Shown in pieces: positions 53,693-62,793 of a DNA stretch of 64,000 nucleotides. The notes under the pieces were generated by a model. The model made no database searches and was not told the DNA's origin. It saw only the letters and a list, made by a program, of their open reading frames with translations. Within the stretch, counting starts at the first letter, position 1. Each line of letters begins with the position of its first letter. This DNA comes from Rhodococcus qingshengii. GTDB lineage: Bacteria > Actinomycetota > Actinomycetes > Mycobacteriales > Mycobacteriaceae. The position numbers and the translations under genes were made by a program. The stretch lies in the NCBI RefSeq assembly GCF_021025955.1, contig NZ_JAJNCL010000019.1, positions 1 through 64,000 on the forward strand. The letters run 5' to 3'.

Positions 53693-54688
53693 CTACTCGC
53701 CCGCCAGTAACGGGATGATCGGGGCGAACGCTTCCATCTGCGTCGGGAAGACCCCGACGTACGACATCGACGTCTTCTCACGGACCAGTCGAATCTGGTC
53801 TGCGATTTCCTCGAAAGTGCCCACAGCCAGGTAGGGAGAGTTCAACAGCTCCTCCACGCTCAGCTTACGATCCACTTCGATGTTCGGCGGAAAACCTTGG
53901 TCCAGAGCGGCGATTGCCATCTCGGCAGCCTGCTCTCGATCGTCGGTGATCATGATCATGGTGATGGTCCAGTTGAGTTCGATCTCATCGAAACGCTCGC
54001 CGGCAGCTTCGCGGATCCGCTCGACGCGTTCGATGGTCTTTTCCATCGTGATTCCGGAGAGCAGAAGTCGCCCGTCACGGTTGGTCGGTGTGGCGACCGA
54101 GATGATGTCCGCGTACTTCGCCGCGAGAGCGAGCATCTTCGGTCCGCCGCCGCCCACGATGATCGGCGGCCGCGGGCCCTGCCGTGGTCGTGGGCTGCCC
54201 TTGAGCCCGCGCACCTGATAGTGCTTGCCTTCGAAAGTGCATTCCTGTCCGCGCAGCAGAACGTCGAGAATCTGCAGGGACTCCTCGAGCTTCTCGATGC
54301 GAACGCCCGGGCTTTCGTAGGCGATGCCGCCCTTGTCGAACTCTTCCTTCATCCAGCCTGCGCCGATTCCGAGTTCGAGTCGACCGCCGGACAGTATGTC
54401 GATGGTCGCCGCGTCCTTCGCCAGCACAGCTGGATGTCGGAAGCCGTTGGCCAACACGGCGGTGCCGAGACGAATCTTGTCCGTGGCCACCGCGAGCGCT
54501 CCGAGAGCGGCGATCGGTCCGACCTGATTACCCAGGTGGTCCGGAATCATGAACGAGTCGTAACCGAGTTCCTCGGCCTTTTGCGCAAGCTTGACGAAGC
54601 GTCGCGCACCACCCTCTTCGGCGTTGCCCTCGCCACCGGCCGCAAACCGGAATTTGCGTAGGGCATCGCTGCCGTGGATGGAACTCAT
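53693..54688 (-). CDS. LLM-class F420-dependent oxidoreductase
   Basis: 331 residues from ATG 54688, with GGAG in place. TIM-barrel luciferase-like fold: FVKLAQKAEELGYDSFMIPDHL, TAVLANGFRHPAVLAKDAATIDILSGGRLELGIGAGWMKEEFD, and RPPIIVGGGGPKMLALAAKYADIISV match the F420-dependent branch (TIGR03621 style). Substrate unknown. It lies between fadD32 and the Rv3802-type lipase, where mycobacteria have no such gene. A 182-base gap separates it from fadD32, so it is probably a separate unit. Confidence 0.85.
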   Translation of the reverse strand: MSSIHGSDALRKFRFAAGGEGNAEEGGARRFVKLAQKAEELGYDSFMIPDHLGNQVGPIAALGALAVATDKIRLGTAVLANGFRHPAVLAKDAATIDILSGGRLELGIGAGWMKEEFDKGGIAYESPGVRIEKLEESLQILDVLLRGQECTFEGKHYQVRGLKGSPRPRQGPRPPIIVGGGGPKMLALAAKYADIISVATPTNRDGRLLLSGITMEKTIERVERIREAAGERFDEIELNWTITMIMITDDREQAAEMAIAALDQGFPPNIEVDRKLSVEELLNSPYLAVGTFEEIADQIRLVREKTSMSYVGVFPTQMEAFAPIIPLLAGE

Positions 54689-54893
54689 ATATCGATCTCC
54701 TGTGATGGACACGTACGTCGTACTCGAACTACAAACTCGGACAACCCGAACCTACTCGCCAGTCACTTACGTGACAGCACTGTAGAGGACGCCCCCGGAC
54801 CGTGCAGCACTCTACCGGGACCAAACGAGCAGATTACCCGCGAGCGAACTCCCGAGACGCCCGATTGTGACGAATCAACAGTGCGGCGGCGTC

Positions 54894-55847
54894 TCAACTG
54901 TGGGGCGGCGTCGGCGCGGCGTCGATCTTCTCCGCAGCCCACTGTGCCATCCACTGGGTGGCCGTCGTGCCATTCGGATCGACCTGGAAGGAGTTGTACA
55001 TCGCGTGCACAGGGTTGTTGTAGTACTCGAGCAGTCGCGGCGCCGAACTCAGCCAGTTGGTCGGGTTGAGAGCGGCGGCCGGAGCGTCACAGATACCGTC
55101 GCTGGGCGCGCAGATCTGATAGGTCCGGTCGTTGAGGTCACCGAAACCGCCAGGCCTCGGGCCGGTCATCGTGAGACCGGGAAGCTTCAGCCCGTTCAGC
55201 GACAGCTCGGCGCCGACACCGGCAACGCTTGGGCCAACGGTGTTCCCGAACGCCGGATCGCGCCGACCGTCGGCGATCAGGCCGACGCCCAGAACCAGAT
55301 CGGCTGGCACCGCGCCACTGCCGTCGCCAATACTCGCTGCGACATCACCCGCGATCACCGCACCCTGGGAGAATCCGGTCAGGACGTAGCTCGTGAGCGG
55401 ACACTCGGCGTGCCGCTTCATCAGAAAGTCGTTAGTGGCAGCAGTTCCCGCGGCCCGACTGTTGTTGTAGGACTGCTGTCCGTCCGGCGGGATCGCAACC
55501 GGATTCGAAAACTGTGCGACGTACGGAACGGTGTAGACGTCGGCCCGTGAAGTATCGAACTTCTCCTGCAGAGGGCGGGTCACGTTCAGCATCAACGACG
55601 CCGGATTGGCCGTCGGGTTGTACGGGTCGTCGGTAGCGCTCGACTCCCACGTACCCGGTATGGCTACTACCTGGACATCGGGGCAACTGGCCGGCTGAGT
55701 CACCGGCGGCTCCGGACTCGGCGGGATCGGAGTCGGCGAGGGCACCCGCCCGGCCAGGATGTACCAACCGCCGATCACGACCGCTGCGACCACAAGAATG
55801 ATCAGCAGCGGGATCAGGCACCCACGACGCTTTCCAGACCTCGCCAT
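54894..55847 (-). CDS. cutinase-family phospholipase/thioesterase (Rv3802c/Culp6-like)
   Basis: 317 residues. A basic N-terminus and one membrane anchor (CLIPLLIILVVAAVVIGGWYIL) precede a Pro-rich linker and the cutinase-like hydrolase: VQVVAIPGTWESS at the oxyanion hole, LTGFSQGAVIAGDVA with the nucleophile, and ICAPSDGICDA and NPVHAMYNSF with acid and His. The M. tuberculosis counterpart is an essential envelope lipase tied to mycolate metabolism. It starts nine bases after the lipoprotein gene, on the same strand, giving a two-gene unit. Confidence 0.9.
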   Translation of the reverse strand: MARSGKRRGCLIPLLIILVVAAVVIGGWYILAGRVPSPTPIPPSPEPPVTQPASCPDVQVVAIPGTWESSATDDPYNPTANPASLMLNVTRPLQEKFDTSRADVYTVPYVAQFSNPVAIPPDGQQSYNNSRAAGTAATNDFLMKRHAECPLTSYVLTGFSQGAVIAGDVAASIGDGSGAVPADLVLGVGLIADGRRDPAFGNTVGPSVAGVGAELSLNGLKLPGLTMTGPRPGGFGDLNDRTYQICAPSDGICDAPAAALNPTNWLSSAPRLLEYYNNPVHAMYNSFQVDPNGTTATQWMAQWAAEKIDAAPTPPHS

Positions 55848-55856
55848 TTCCCGCTC

Positions 55857-56408
55857 CTACTTGCAGTAGATGGCGTTGGCGACGTCGATGTAGATCTGAG
55901 CGTTCGCACCTGCCTGATCGGGAGTGATCTGCTTGCCTTCCGCCGACGCTTCCTGGCCGACGAAGGCGGTCACGAAGGTCAAGACCTCGTCGTCGGTCTG
56001 AGGACCGGCAGCGCAGATGTAATTGGCCGTGTTGACGGCGATGCTTCCGTCACCGGCCGGGGTGATGCCCTTCGCCTTCAGCCCGTCGAGGAACTTCTGC
56101 GCCTCGGGGCTGACCTCGACGACTGTGGGCCCCGGGAAGCCTTCGATGCTCTGCGGCTGCTCCGGCGGCGCGGTGGCCGCGGCTCCTGGACTGGTGGGCG
56201 CAGCCGAAGCCGTCGTGGTCGCCGAGGCGGACGCGGACGCCGATCCGCTCGAGGACGAAGCCGCAGCGGACGTCGTGGTGACCGGATTGGAGGTTGCAGT
56301 GGAGTCGTCACTACCGCACGCGACAAGTGCGCCACCGGTGGCGAGCGCCAGGGCGCCGACCGCGATCGCGCGTGCACAAGTGTTTCGGTTACCCGAGAAA
56401 AGCGACAT
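55857..56408 (-). CDS. secreted lipoprotein with DUF732-like domain
   Basis: 183 residues from ATG 56408, with AAGGA upstream. The signal peptide ends in a lipobox (LVACG), so Cys is lipidated. A low-complexity Ser/Thr/Ala/Pro stretch of about 65 residues spans to the cell surface. The C-terminal 85 residues (EAQKFLDGLKAKGITPAGDGSIAVNTANYICAAG, with a second Cys near the end) match DUF732-type small helical domains with one disulfide. Function unknown. It forms an operon with the Rv3802-type lipase. Confidence 0.8.
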   Translation of the reverse strand: MSLFSGNRNTCARAIAVGALALATGGALVACGSDDSTATSNPVTTTSAAASSSSGSASASASATTTASAAPTSPGAAATAPPEQPQSIEGFPGPTVVEVSPEAQKFLDGLKAKGITPAGDGSIAVNTANYICAAGPQTDDEVLTFVTAFVGQEASAEGKQITPDQAGANAQIYIDVANAIYCK

Positions 56409-56463
56409 CAATGTCCGTCCTTGCCTTCAGTCGAAAGTCCATCAACAGGTTACGCAACGCACG

Positions 56464-56497
56464 CGGGCGGGCACCGATCCGTGATCGGGCCCGCCCG
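56464..56497 (-). terminator. strong hairpin after the LGFP mycolyltransferase
   Basis: Fifteen paired bases with one bulged A (56464-56479 against 56483-56497) and a three-base loop, almost all G-C. It lies 18 bases past the leftward stop. No U-tract follows, as is common for terminators in high-G+C actinomycetes. Confidence 0.65.
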
Positions 56498-56514
56498 TCG
56501 TGCACCACTGTGAG

Positions 56515-58398
56515 TTAGTGAACTTCTGTCTTGTCACCGATCACCGTGATGTAGCCGAACTGGAAGTTCTGCTGGACACCACCGGGAATGTCGAATTTGT
56601 CACTGATCGGGAATCCGAGTCGTCCACCTTCATAACCGACACTCTTCCAACCGTCGAAGAGCGGGCCGTTCTCGACGGACCAAGCACCGCTGCCGGGGCT
56701 CCAGTAGATGTTGCCGCCCTCGAACTCGGTGAAGCGTCCGTTGTCCTTGATCGGAACCTCGTTCGACTTCGGGAATCCGAGCCAGCCGTTTTCCCAGCCG
56801 AGTTCGCCGTACTTGCCCATGATCATTCCGAGAACCGCGTGAGTTCCGTTGGCGCTGCTGTACATCGCGCCGATCTCGAATCCCTGGACCTTGCCGGGCT
56901 TGCCGGGGGTCGCGATCTCGTCTGCGGTCGGGTAGCCGAGCGGGCCACCTTCCCATCCCTGTGCGGACCACTCGGCGAGGATGTCGCCGCTGACGGGGTG
57001 AGCGCCGGTCTGCGGGGTCCAGTAGACGGAGCCGTTCTGGAAGTGGTTGAAGCGTCCGCGTCCGTCGGGCGTACCGAGTTCGGGAGTACGCGGGAAGCCG
57101 AGCGGGCCCGCCGCTGCTCCGGTGTTCATGTACGCGCCGGCGATACGGCCGGCGACAGGCTGAGCACCCGTTCCACTGGTGAAGTAGATGCGACCGTTGC
57201 GGAAGTCCTGAGCCAGGCCACCCGCGACGCTGTACTCGGGCGTGATGCAGTCGCCGATCCAACCGTTGGCTGCAGCCGTCGCACCGATCTCACCCGACGT
57301 GCCGCAAGCCGGCTTCTCGACCTCGACGCCGATAGCGTTGGCCAACTGCGGCCACAGCTGATGGAGCTCGAACTGCCAGTACGGCCACGAGTGGGTACCG
57401 GACGGGCGGTAGTTGACCTGCGCGGGGATTCCCAGCTGGTTCAGCTTGGTCGCGAAGGTCTGCGAGGTCAGGCGAGCGAGGATCTCGAGGCCCATGCCTG
57501 CGTAGTTGGTGCTCACGCCGGGAATTCCCGACGGCTGGTCGTACGGGCCGGTCGTACCGCTACCACTCGAGACGTACAGGCTGACGCCCTTGAGCTTCTC
57601 GGCGAGCGCGTACGGATCGTGTGCAGCCCACTGCGCGTTGGACGGCGGTCCCCACATCGCGGCGGAGTTGTATCCACCGGCGTCGGTCATCGCGAACTGG
57701 ATTGCCTGAGGCATGCCGAGCGAAGTGGTGGTGAGGATGCCGGACAGCGAAGCCGCGAACTTGAAGAAGCCTGGGTTACGCGCCGTGAGGAACATCGCGG
57801 ACGTTCCGCCCATCGACAGTCCGACGACTCCGCGCGTCTGCGTGGTGCGCCAGTCCTTTTCGAGGATGGAGGGCAGTTCCTTGGTCAGGAACGTCTCCCA
57901 CTGGTAGTTCTTGCCGTTGTCGGGCTGGAGCCAGTCGGAGTAGAAGCTGGATTGACCGCCGACGGGAAGAATGACGTTGACGTTCTTGTCGGCGTAGAAG
58001 GACTCTGCGTCGGTTTCGTAGGTCCAGGCGTTCTCGTTGTCGGTCGCGCGAAGACCGTCGAGCATCCAGACCGAGGGGAAGCTGGCCGAAGGATTGACGT
58101 TCCAATCGCGGGCCAAGAGGATCTGCACCTGAATCGGGGTGCCCATCGCGGGAGAGTTCACCCACAGTGCGACGCGACGCTCACTGAGCCAGTCGACCTT
58201 CGTGACCGCTGCTCCGGTGGGGTTCTGGGTCACGGCCGGTGCGGCCTGAGCAGGTGCCGGCGCGGCTGCCGCGGTTCCGGCAGTCGTCAAGCCCGCGGCG
58301 ATCGGCAAAACCAGCATCGCTGCCAGTGCGCCGACGACCTTTGTCCGGAAGGTTGCCCGGGACCGGCGACGGTCCTCCCTGGCAAGGCCTACTCGCAT
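56515..58398 (-). CDS. mycolyltransferase (antigen 85 family) with LGFP repeats
   Basis: 627 residues. Signal peptide (AALAAMLVLPIAAGLTTAGTAAAA type) to about residue 46, then the antigen 85 alpha/beta-hydrolase (about 65-360): WMLDGLRATDNENAW, PVGGQSSFYSDW, nucleophile Ser195 in VVGLSMGGTSA, and His in GTHSWPYW. The tail (about 375-610) has four LGFP-type repeats (LGFPRTPE, LGYPTADE, LGFPKSNE, LGFPISDK) and a partial fifth. LGFP domains in Corynebacterium mycolyltransferases anchor the protein to the wall. It transfers mycolates from trehalose monomycolate. Confidence 0.93.
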   Translation of the reverse strand: MRVGLAREDRRRSRATFRTKVVGALAAMLVLPIAAGLTTAGTAAAAPAPAQAAPAVTQNPTGAAVTKVDWLSERRVALWVNSPAMGTPIQVQILLARDWNVNPSASFPSVWMLDGLRATDNENAWTYETDAESFYADKNVNVILPVGGQSSFYSDWLQPDNGKNYQWETFLTKELPSILEKDWRTTQTRGVVGLSMGGTSAMFLTARNPGFFKFAASLSGILTTTSLGMPQAIQFAMTDAGGYNSAAMWGPPSNAQWAAHDPYALAEKLKGVSLYVSSGSGTTGPYDQPSGIPGVSTNYAGMGLEILARLTSQTFATKLNQLGIPAQVNYRPSGTHSWPYWQFELHQLWPQLANAIGVEVEKPACGTSGEIGATAAANGWIGDCITPEYSVAGGLAQDFRNGRIYFTSGTGAQPVAGRIAGAYMNTGAAAGPLGFPRTPELGTPDGRGRFNHFQNGSVYWTPQTGAHPVSGDILAEWSAQGWEGGPLGYPTADEIATPGKPGKVQGFEIGAMYSSANGTHAVLGMIMGKYGELGWENGWLGFPKSNEVPIKDNGRFTEFEGGNIYWSPGSGAWSVENGPLFDGWKSVGYEGGRLGFPISDKFDIPGGVQQNFQFGYITVIGDKTEVH

Positions 58399-58571
58399 GA
58401 GCTCACTCTCTTTCCTTACGTTCGGTCCGCGCGTCGATCGTGGAGCCGCCTGAGCAGCCAGACCCCCGTTGAAACTATTTCTACACGCAAACGATCCCTG
58501 CTTGGGGTAGCCGCGCTGTTACTGGTGGTGCAATTGTTACTGACATCTGGCGCTCGTGCAGCACCTGAATA

Positions 58572-58621
58572 CACCAGTGCCGTCCCGGTTCTCCTTCGAG
58601 GAGTCCGGAACGGCACTGGTG
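58572..58621 (-). terminator. hairpin after the short mycolyltransferase
   Basis: A perfect 12-base inverted repeat (58572-58583 with 58610-58621), with a second inner pairing of CTCCTTCGAGGAG (58591-58603). It lies 30 bases past the leftward fbp stop. There is no U-tract. It probably ends or processes that transcript. Confidence 0.6.
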
Positions 58622-58650
58622 AAGTGACTAGGTCACGGGATCGCGCACGA

Positions 58651-59661
58651 TCACCAAGCGTTCATGGTGTCGAGGATCTGGCCGCGAGCCTTCCACAGCT
58701 CTGCCGACCAGTACGGCCACGAGTGCGTGCCGTTGGACGGGAAGCTGTAGGTGGCCGGGATACCCAGCGAGTTCATGCGGATCTGGAATGCACGGGTGTT
58801 GACCAGGGCGAGAGCTTCGAGGCCCATGCCGTTAGCCGTGTTGTAGTAGTCGATCGGTGCGCGCGGGTGGTCGTATTCACCGGGCAGGCCGCTTGCCGAC
58901 GAGATGTACATCGACAGGCCCTGCAGACGCGGGGCGAAGACGAACGGGTCGTTTCGCAGCCAGGACGGGCTCCACGGCGGTCCCCACATGGAGTCGACGT
59001 TGAAGCGACCGGCATCGAGCATTGCGACGCGGATCGCCTCGCGCATACCGGGAGCCGAGATGTTCAGGTAGCCCGACAGCGAGCCGGCGAACTTGAACTG
59101 GTCACGGTGGTAAGCAGCCAGCGTCAGAGCAGCGCTGCCACCCATCGAGAGGCCGAGGACCGCGTTGTTGGTGGGCGAAACGCCGTAGTTCGCGAGGAAG
59201 TTGGGGAGTTCCTGCGTGAGGAATGTTTCCCACTTGTACGTGATCTGCTGGCCGTTGAAGTTCGACGGTGCATACCAGTCGCTGTAGAAGCTGGACTCGC
59301 CACCGACGGGCATCACGAGGGTGATGTTGTCGTTGCGGTACTGGTCCATCGCATTGGTCTCGAAGCTCCATGCGTTGGCGTCGTTACGCGCACGCAGACC
59401 GTCGAGGAGGTAGAGGGCAGCGTTTCCGCCGCGAGCGGCCCACTGGACCTGGACCTTGATGTTGCCCATCGAGGAGGGCACCCACAGCTCGTCGTATCCG
59501 CCCGACTGGACGGTGCGGCTGGGAGCAGTGTGCGCGGGCGCAGCAGAGGCGACAGCACTACCGGCAACACCTGCAGCAAGGGGAAGCACAAGTGCTGCGG
59601 CACCGATGGCCAACGCTCGGTGCTTGAGGCGCTGGGTCAGCCTCTTTCTGGCAAAACGCAT
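58651..59661 (-). CDS. mycolyltransferase (antigen 85 family), short form
   Basis: 336 residues, a plain antigen 85 protein close to FbpA-C length. Signal peptide (ALAIGAAALVLPLAAGVAGSAVASA) to about residue 40. YLLDGLRARNDANAW, PVGGESSFYSDWY, the nucleophile in VLGLSMGGSAAL, MWGPPWSPSWLRNDP and NGTHSWPYW with the His define the active site. It makes trehalose dimycolate or loads mycolate on arabinogalactan. It lies 252 bases upstream of the LGFP form on the same strand, matching the fbpA-fbpD pair of mycobacteria. Confidence 0.94.
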   Translation of the reverse strand: MRFARKRLTQRLKHRALAIGAAALVLPLAAGVAGSAVASAAPAHTAPSRTVQSGGYDELWVPSSMGNIKVQVQWAARGGNAALYLLDGLRARNDANAWSFETNAMDQYRNDNITLVMPVGGESSFYSDWYAPSNFNGQQITYKWETFLTQELPNFLANYGVSPTNNAVLGLSMGGSAALTLAAYHRDQFKFAGSLSGYLNISAPGMREAIRVAMLDAGRFNVDSMWGPPWSPSWLRNDPFVFAPRLQGLSMYISSASGLPGEYDHPRAPIDYYNTANGMGLEALALVNTRAFQIRMNSLGIPATYSFPSNGTHSWPYWSAELWKARGQILDTMNAW

Positions 59662-59990
59662 GGATACTGCTCTCTCTCTTCGTCTGCGGCACCCACTCGG
59701 TGAGTGGTTCCGGCGGATTCCGTCGGGGAACAGGCTTTTCTGCCAGCCCGAACAAGTTCAGGTCGGCAGCGGACCTCTTCCAAGTCACACTGCGCTCGCT
59801 GGACTTTATGTCACAGGTTCAGCTGTGACAAATAGACAGATCGTTACGTCCCAGTCCGCGAGCGACACCGTCGTCACCCCTGGGGGCGATTCAGGTTAGG
59901 TGAATCGTCTTCGAGTACATCGTGGCCAATCGATTCGGTGTTACTGAATCGAAATATTCAAACCCTCAACCGTCGGTGATGCTGATCACA
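59662..59990. other. intergenic region with two related dyads
   Basis: About 330 bases between the fbp start and the aftB stop. CGATTCA/TGAATCG (59887-59893 and 59901-59907) and TCGATTC/GAATCGA (59930-59936 and 59946-59952) are two similar inverted repeats, centres 44 bases apart. The fbp promoter should lie on the left side, but no clear -35/-10 is seen. No gene is credible here. Confidence 0.45.
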
Positions 59991-61910
59991 TCACCTGGGT
60001 GGCTCTGGTGACACGAGCCCGCAGCGTTCCAATTCGTAGGCCGGAACCCGGTCGAATCGGTACTTCGCGAAGTCGAATGCCTGCTGGAAGTTCTGTTTGA
60101 ATCTGGCCCAGGTCAGCTCGGAGCGGTACGACGTCAGCAGCTCCTGCGTTTCCGGGCAGGTGATGGCCAGCTTCGCGTCCGCAACCCAGTCCTCGTCGAG
60201 GAAGAACGGCAGCCACGGGCGAACGTCGATCATTCCCGTATCCGCGACCACCCAGTCCGGATAGAGATTCTTGTCGTGCCCGATCCGGCCGTCCTCGAGT
60301 CGCTCGGTGTGAGCTGCCAGCGGGTACGCCAGCCCCATCTGATCGAGCACCCGGACGTCGAGGCCGACGTTCATGCTCGTCATTCCGAGGTTGAGGAAGA
60401 AGACGACGTGCTCGGCCGGCTCTGCGAGCGGTCCGGGCGGCGGGACGACGAACCAGGAGTCGTAGCTCGCCGACGGCAGCAGCAGCCCACCCTCCGGGGT
60501 CCGCGCAATGGTCTCGACCATGGCACGCATCCGCGGATAGTCGAGGTAGTCCTCAGCGAGGATCGGGTGCTTGTGACCGGTGTTGAGTGCGTAGAACGCG
60601 CGCTCGTCGACGATTCCCGAGCGTCCCACCACGGAGCCTTCCGGCATCCCCGTCGTGTTGGCGGCGAAGAAAGCCCAGATGATCGTGCCGATCCACAGCA
60701 CCGCTGAAACACCGAAGATTGCGGTGTCTCGGTTGCTGCCGAACGCTGACCTGGCAGGTACCCGCAACGGAATGACCGCGACCGGGATGAGCAGGCAGAA
60801 CAGCACCGGCAACAGGACGCGGCCGTGCATGAAGTCGCCGCCGACGCGCAGCGAGTAGATCCCGAGGATCAGCCCACTGCCGAGAATGAAGGTGACAATC
60901 GCCCGCGGGGTGCGCAGGAACTGCTGAAAGCGCTGCCACAGCGGGCGTGCCGGTTGATCGGTGGCGGTGACTGGTGCGTCCGCTCGGCTTCGCCACACGA
61001 GCAGCAGCGCACCGATGAGCAGGAACAGCAACGGCAACCACAGCAGGTAGGGCCCGACGAGGTTCCACAGGTACGCAAAACCCTGCGCCCACTTCGCGCC
61101 ACCGGCGTCCTTCGACACCGCGGTGTTCGGGTACGGCAAGGCGTAATAGCCCATTCGCCAGATCTGATAGCCCACCGGGACAAGTCCCGCGACGACCACG
61201 ATCAGTGTGCGAATCTTCCAGGTCAGGCCGGCGGAGAGAACGATCATCATCAACGCGGCAGCACCGGGAATCGCCATCTCGGGTCGAACCAGTGGTCCGA
61301 GGCCGGCCACGAACGAGAGAGTCAGGATTGACGCTGTGGACGGCGTCGACGCCTGCGCCCACCGAACGAGCAATAGCCACAGGAGCGCGATCCAGAAGAT
61401 CACCAGGCACGTTTCGAGCCCGGACGTGGCGAAATCTCTCGCAGGCGGAACAGCGATGTAGACGAGAACACCTGCCGGAACCAGCAGGATCGTTCCGCCC
61501 GCGGACGGCCGCACGCCGCGGTACAAACGACCGGTGCCGAGCATCGCCAACACGACAGCAGCAGTCGAGAGTACGAGCGCGATCGTCAGGACGACGTATT
61601 CGAGGCGGATCTGAGTGAGCCAGCTGAATGCGTAGACGATGTACGTCCACGCGGTACTCGTGTTCGCCTCGACACGTTCACCCGCATTGAAGACCGGGCC
61701 GTTCCCCGCGAGCAGATTGCGGACGGTTCGCAAGACGATGAGCCCGTCGTCGGCGATCCAGCGACGCTCCCACGCACCCCAGAACATGAGGGCAGCAGCA
61801 AGCACCACCCCGCCGAGAAAAACTCCTCGACTGAGGGTGGTGCGGTTCGCCGCAGTGTCGACGTGCGGGTCGGCCTCGGTGCGTGGCTCAGACGAGGTAG
61901 ACAGCGACAC
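59991..61910 (-). CDS. aftB: terminal beta-arabinofuranosyltransferase AftB
   Basis: 639 residues. After a polar tail, helix one (FLGGVVLAAALMFWGAWER) leads into WIADDGLIVLRTVRNLLAGNGPVFNAGERVEANTS, the GT-C loop with the catalytic Asp pair. About nine more helices follow, then an extracytoplasmic C-terminal domain (from about residue 430). It caps arabinan with beta-1,2 arabinofuranose, where mycolates attach. Start GTG 61910 has GGAG upstream and overlaps the ubiA end by 23 bases. Gene order aftB-ubiA-PAP2-glfT2 is that of mycobacteria. Confidence 0.93.
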   Translation of the reverse strand: MSLSTSSEPRTEADPHVDTAANRTTLSRGVFLGGVVLAAALMFWGAWERRWIADDGLIVLRTVRNLLAGNGPVFNAGERVEANTSTAWTYIVYAFSWLTQIRLEYVVLTIALVLSTAAVVLAMLGTGRLYRGVRPSAGGTILLVPAGVLVYIAVPPARDFATSGLETCLVIFWIALLWLLLVRWAQASTPSTASILTLSFVAGLGPLVRPEMAIPGAAALMMIVLSAGLTWKIRTLIVVVAGLVPVGYQIWRMGYYALPYPNTAVSKDAGGAKWAQGFAYLWNLVGPYLLWLPLLFLLIGALLLVWRSRADAPVTATDQPARPLWQRFQQFLRTPRAIVTFILGSGLILGIYSLRVGGDFMHGRVLLPVLFCLLIPVAVIPLRVPARSAFGSNRDTAIFGVSAVLWIGTIIWAFFAANTTGMPEGSVVGRSGIVDERAFYALNTGHKHPILAEDYLDYPRMRAMVETIARTPEGGLLLPSASYDSWFVVPPPGPLAEPAEHVVFFLNLGMTSMNVGLDVRVLDQMGLAYPLAAHTERLEDGRIGHDKNLYPDWVVADTGMIDVRPWLPFFLDEDWVADAKLAITCPETQELLTSYRSELTWARFKQNFQQAFDFAKYRFDRVPAYELERCGLVSPEPPR

Positions 61911-62793
61911 CCACTACTCCGATCCACGCAATCGCGAGGAGTTGCAACACCCGGTCACCGAGCGCGATCTCCTCAGGCTCTCCGGCTTCGCCGCCGTCGA
62001 CGTCCACCGCGTATCGCAGCACCGCGATGGTGAACGGCACCATCGAGATGGCGTACCAGTTGGTGCCCTTGATGGCGTCCTGTTGGAACGCCCACAGTCC
62101 GTAGCAGAGGACCAGCGTCGTCGCTGCCATCGTCCATACGAAACGCAGGTACGTCATCGTGTAGCTCTCGAGGGACTTACGGATCTTCGCGCCGGTCTTC
62201 TCGGCCAACTGCAGTTCGGCGTAACGCTTGCCTGCGGCCATGAAGAGCGAACCGAAAGCCATCATCAGCAGGAACCACTGCGAGAGATCGATCTCGGCGG
62301 CAACGCCACCGGCGATCGCCCGAAGCAGGAAGCCGGACGAGACGATGCAAATGTCGATGACGGCCTGATGCTTGAGGCCGAAGCAGTACGCGAGCTGGAT
62401 GACGATGTACACGCCCATGACCACGGCGAGTTGCCAGTTGGCCAGGAACGACAGGCCGATCGCAGCGGACAGCAGTACGACTGCCATGCCGTAGGCGATG
62501 TTGACGGGCAGAACTCCGGCCGCGATGGGACGGAATCGCTTCGTGGGGTGAGCACGGTCGGCTTCGACGTCCATCGCGTCATTGACGAGGTAGATGCCCG
62601 ATGCCGCCATGCAGAACACGACGAACGCCAGCGCGACGGGCAGGAGCACGTCGCCTTCGGTGGCGGTTCCGGCCGCGATGGGCGCTGCCAGCACAAGGAC
62701 GTTCTTGACCCACTGACGTGGGCGAAGCGCCTTGACGATGCCGGCGGGCAGGGACTTCGGGGGTCCGCTGACCGTAGCCGGTTCCTCGCTCAT
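61888..62793 (-). CDS. ubiA: decaprenyl-phosphate phosphoribosyltransferase UbiA (DPPR synthase)
   Basis: 301 residues, nine-helix prenyltransferase fold. LVNDAMDVEADRAHPTKRFRPIAAG is the first Asp-rich motif (NDxxDxxxD), and AEIDLSQWFLLMMAFGSLFMAAGKRYAEL contains the DLSQW segment typical of Rv3806c-like proteins. It joins decaprenyl phosphate and PRPP to give decaprenylphosphoryl-5-phosphoribose, the DprE1/2 precursor. It overlaps the upstream PAP2 gene by four bases and the downstream aftB by 23. Confidence 0.95.
   Translation of the reverse strand: MSEEPATVSGPPKSLPAGIVKALRPRQWVKNVLVLAAPIAAGTATEGDVLLPVALAFVVFCMAASGIYLVNDAMDVEADRAHPTKRFRPIAAGVLPVNIAYGMAVVLLSAAIGLSFLANWQLAVVMGVYIVIQLAYCFGLKHQAVIDICIVSSGFLLRAIAGGVAAEIDLSQWFLLMMAFGSLFMAAGKRYAELQLAEKTGAKIRKSLESYTMTYLRFVWTMAATTLVLCYGLWAFQQDAIKGTNWYAISMVPFTIAVLRYAVDVDGGEAGEPEEIALGDRVLQLLAIAWIGVVGVAVYLV

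Noticed and set aside
56500..59703. Plus-strand open frame of over 1000 codons
   Set aside because: It is exactly antisense to two clear mycolyltransferases and two hairpins. Its His/Arg/Glu/Val-rich composition is what the reverse strand of high-G+C genes gives.
59892..59910. Possible IdeR/DtxR iron box (AGGTTAGG)
   Set aside because: Only the left half matches the consensus; the right half fails at most positions, and the dyad centred here has a different symmetry.
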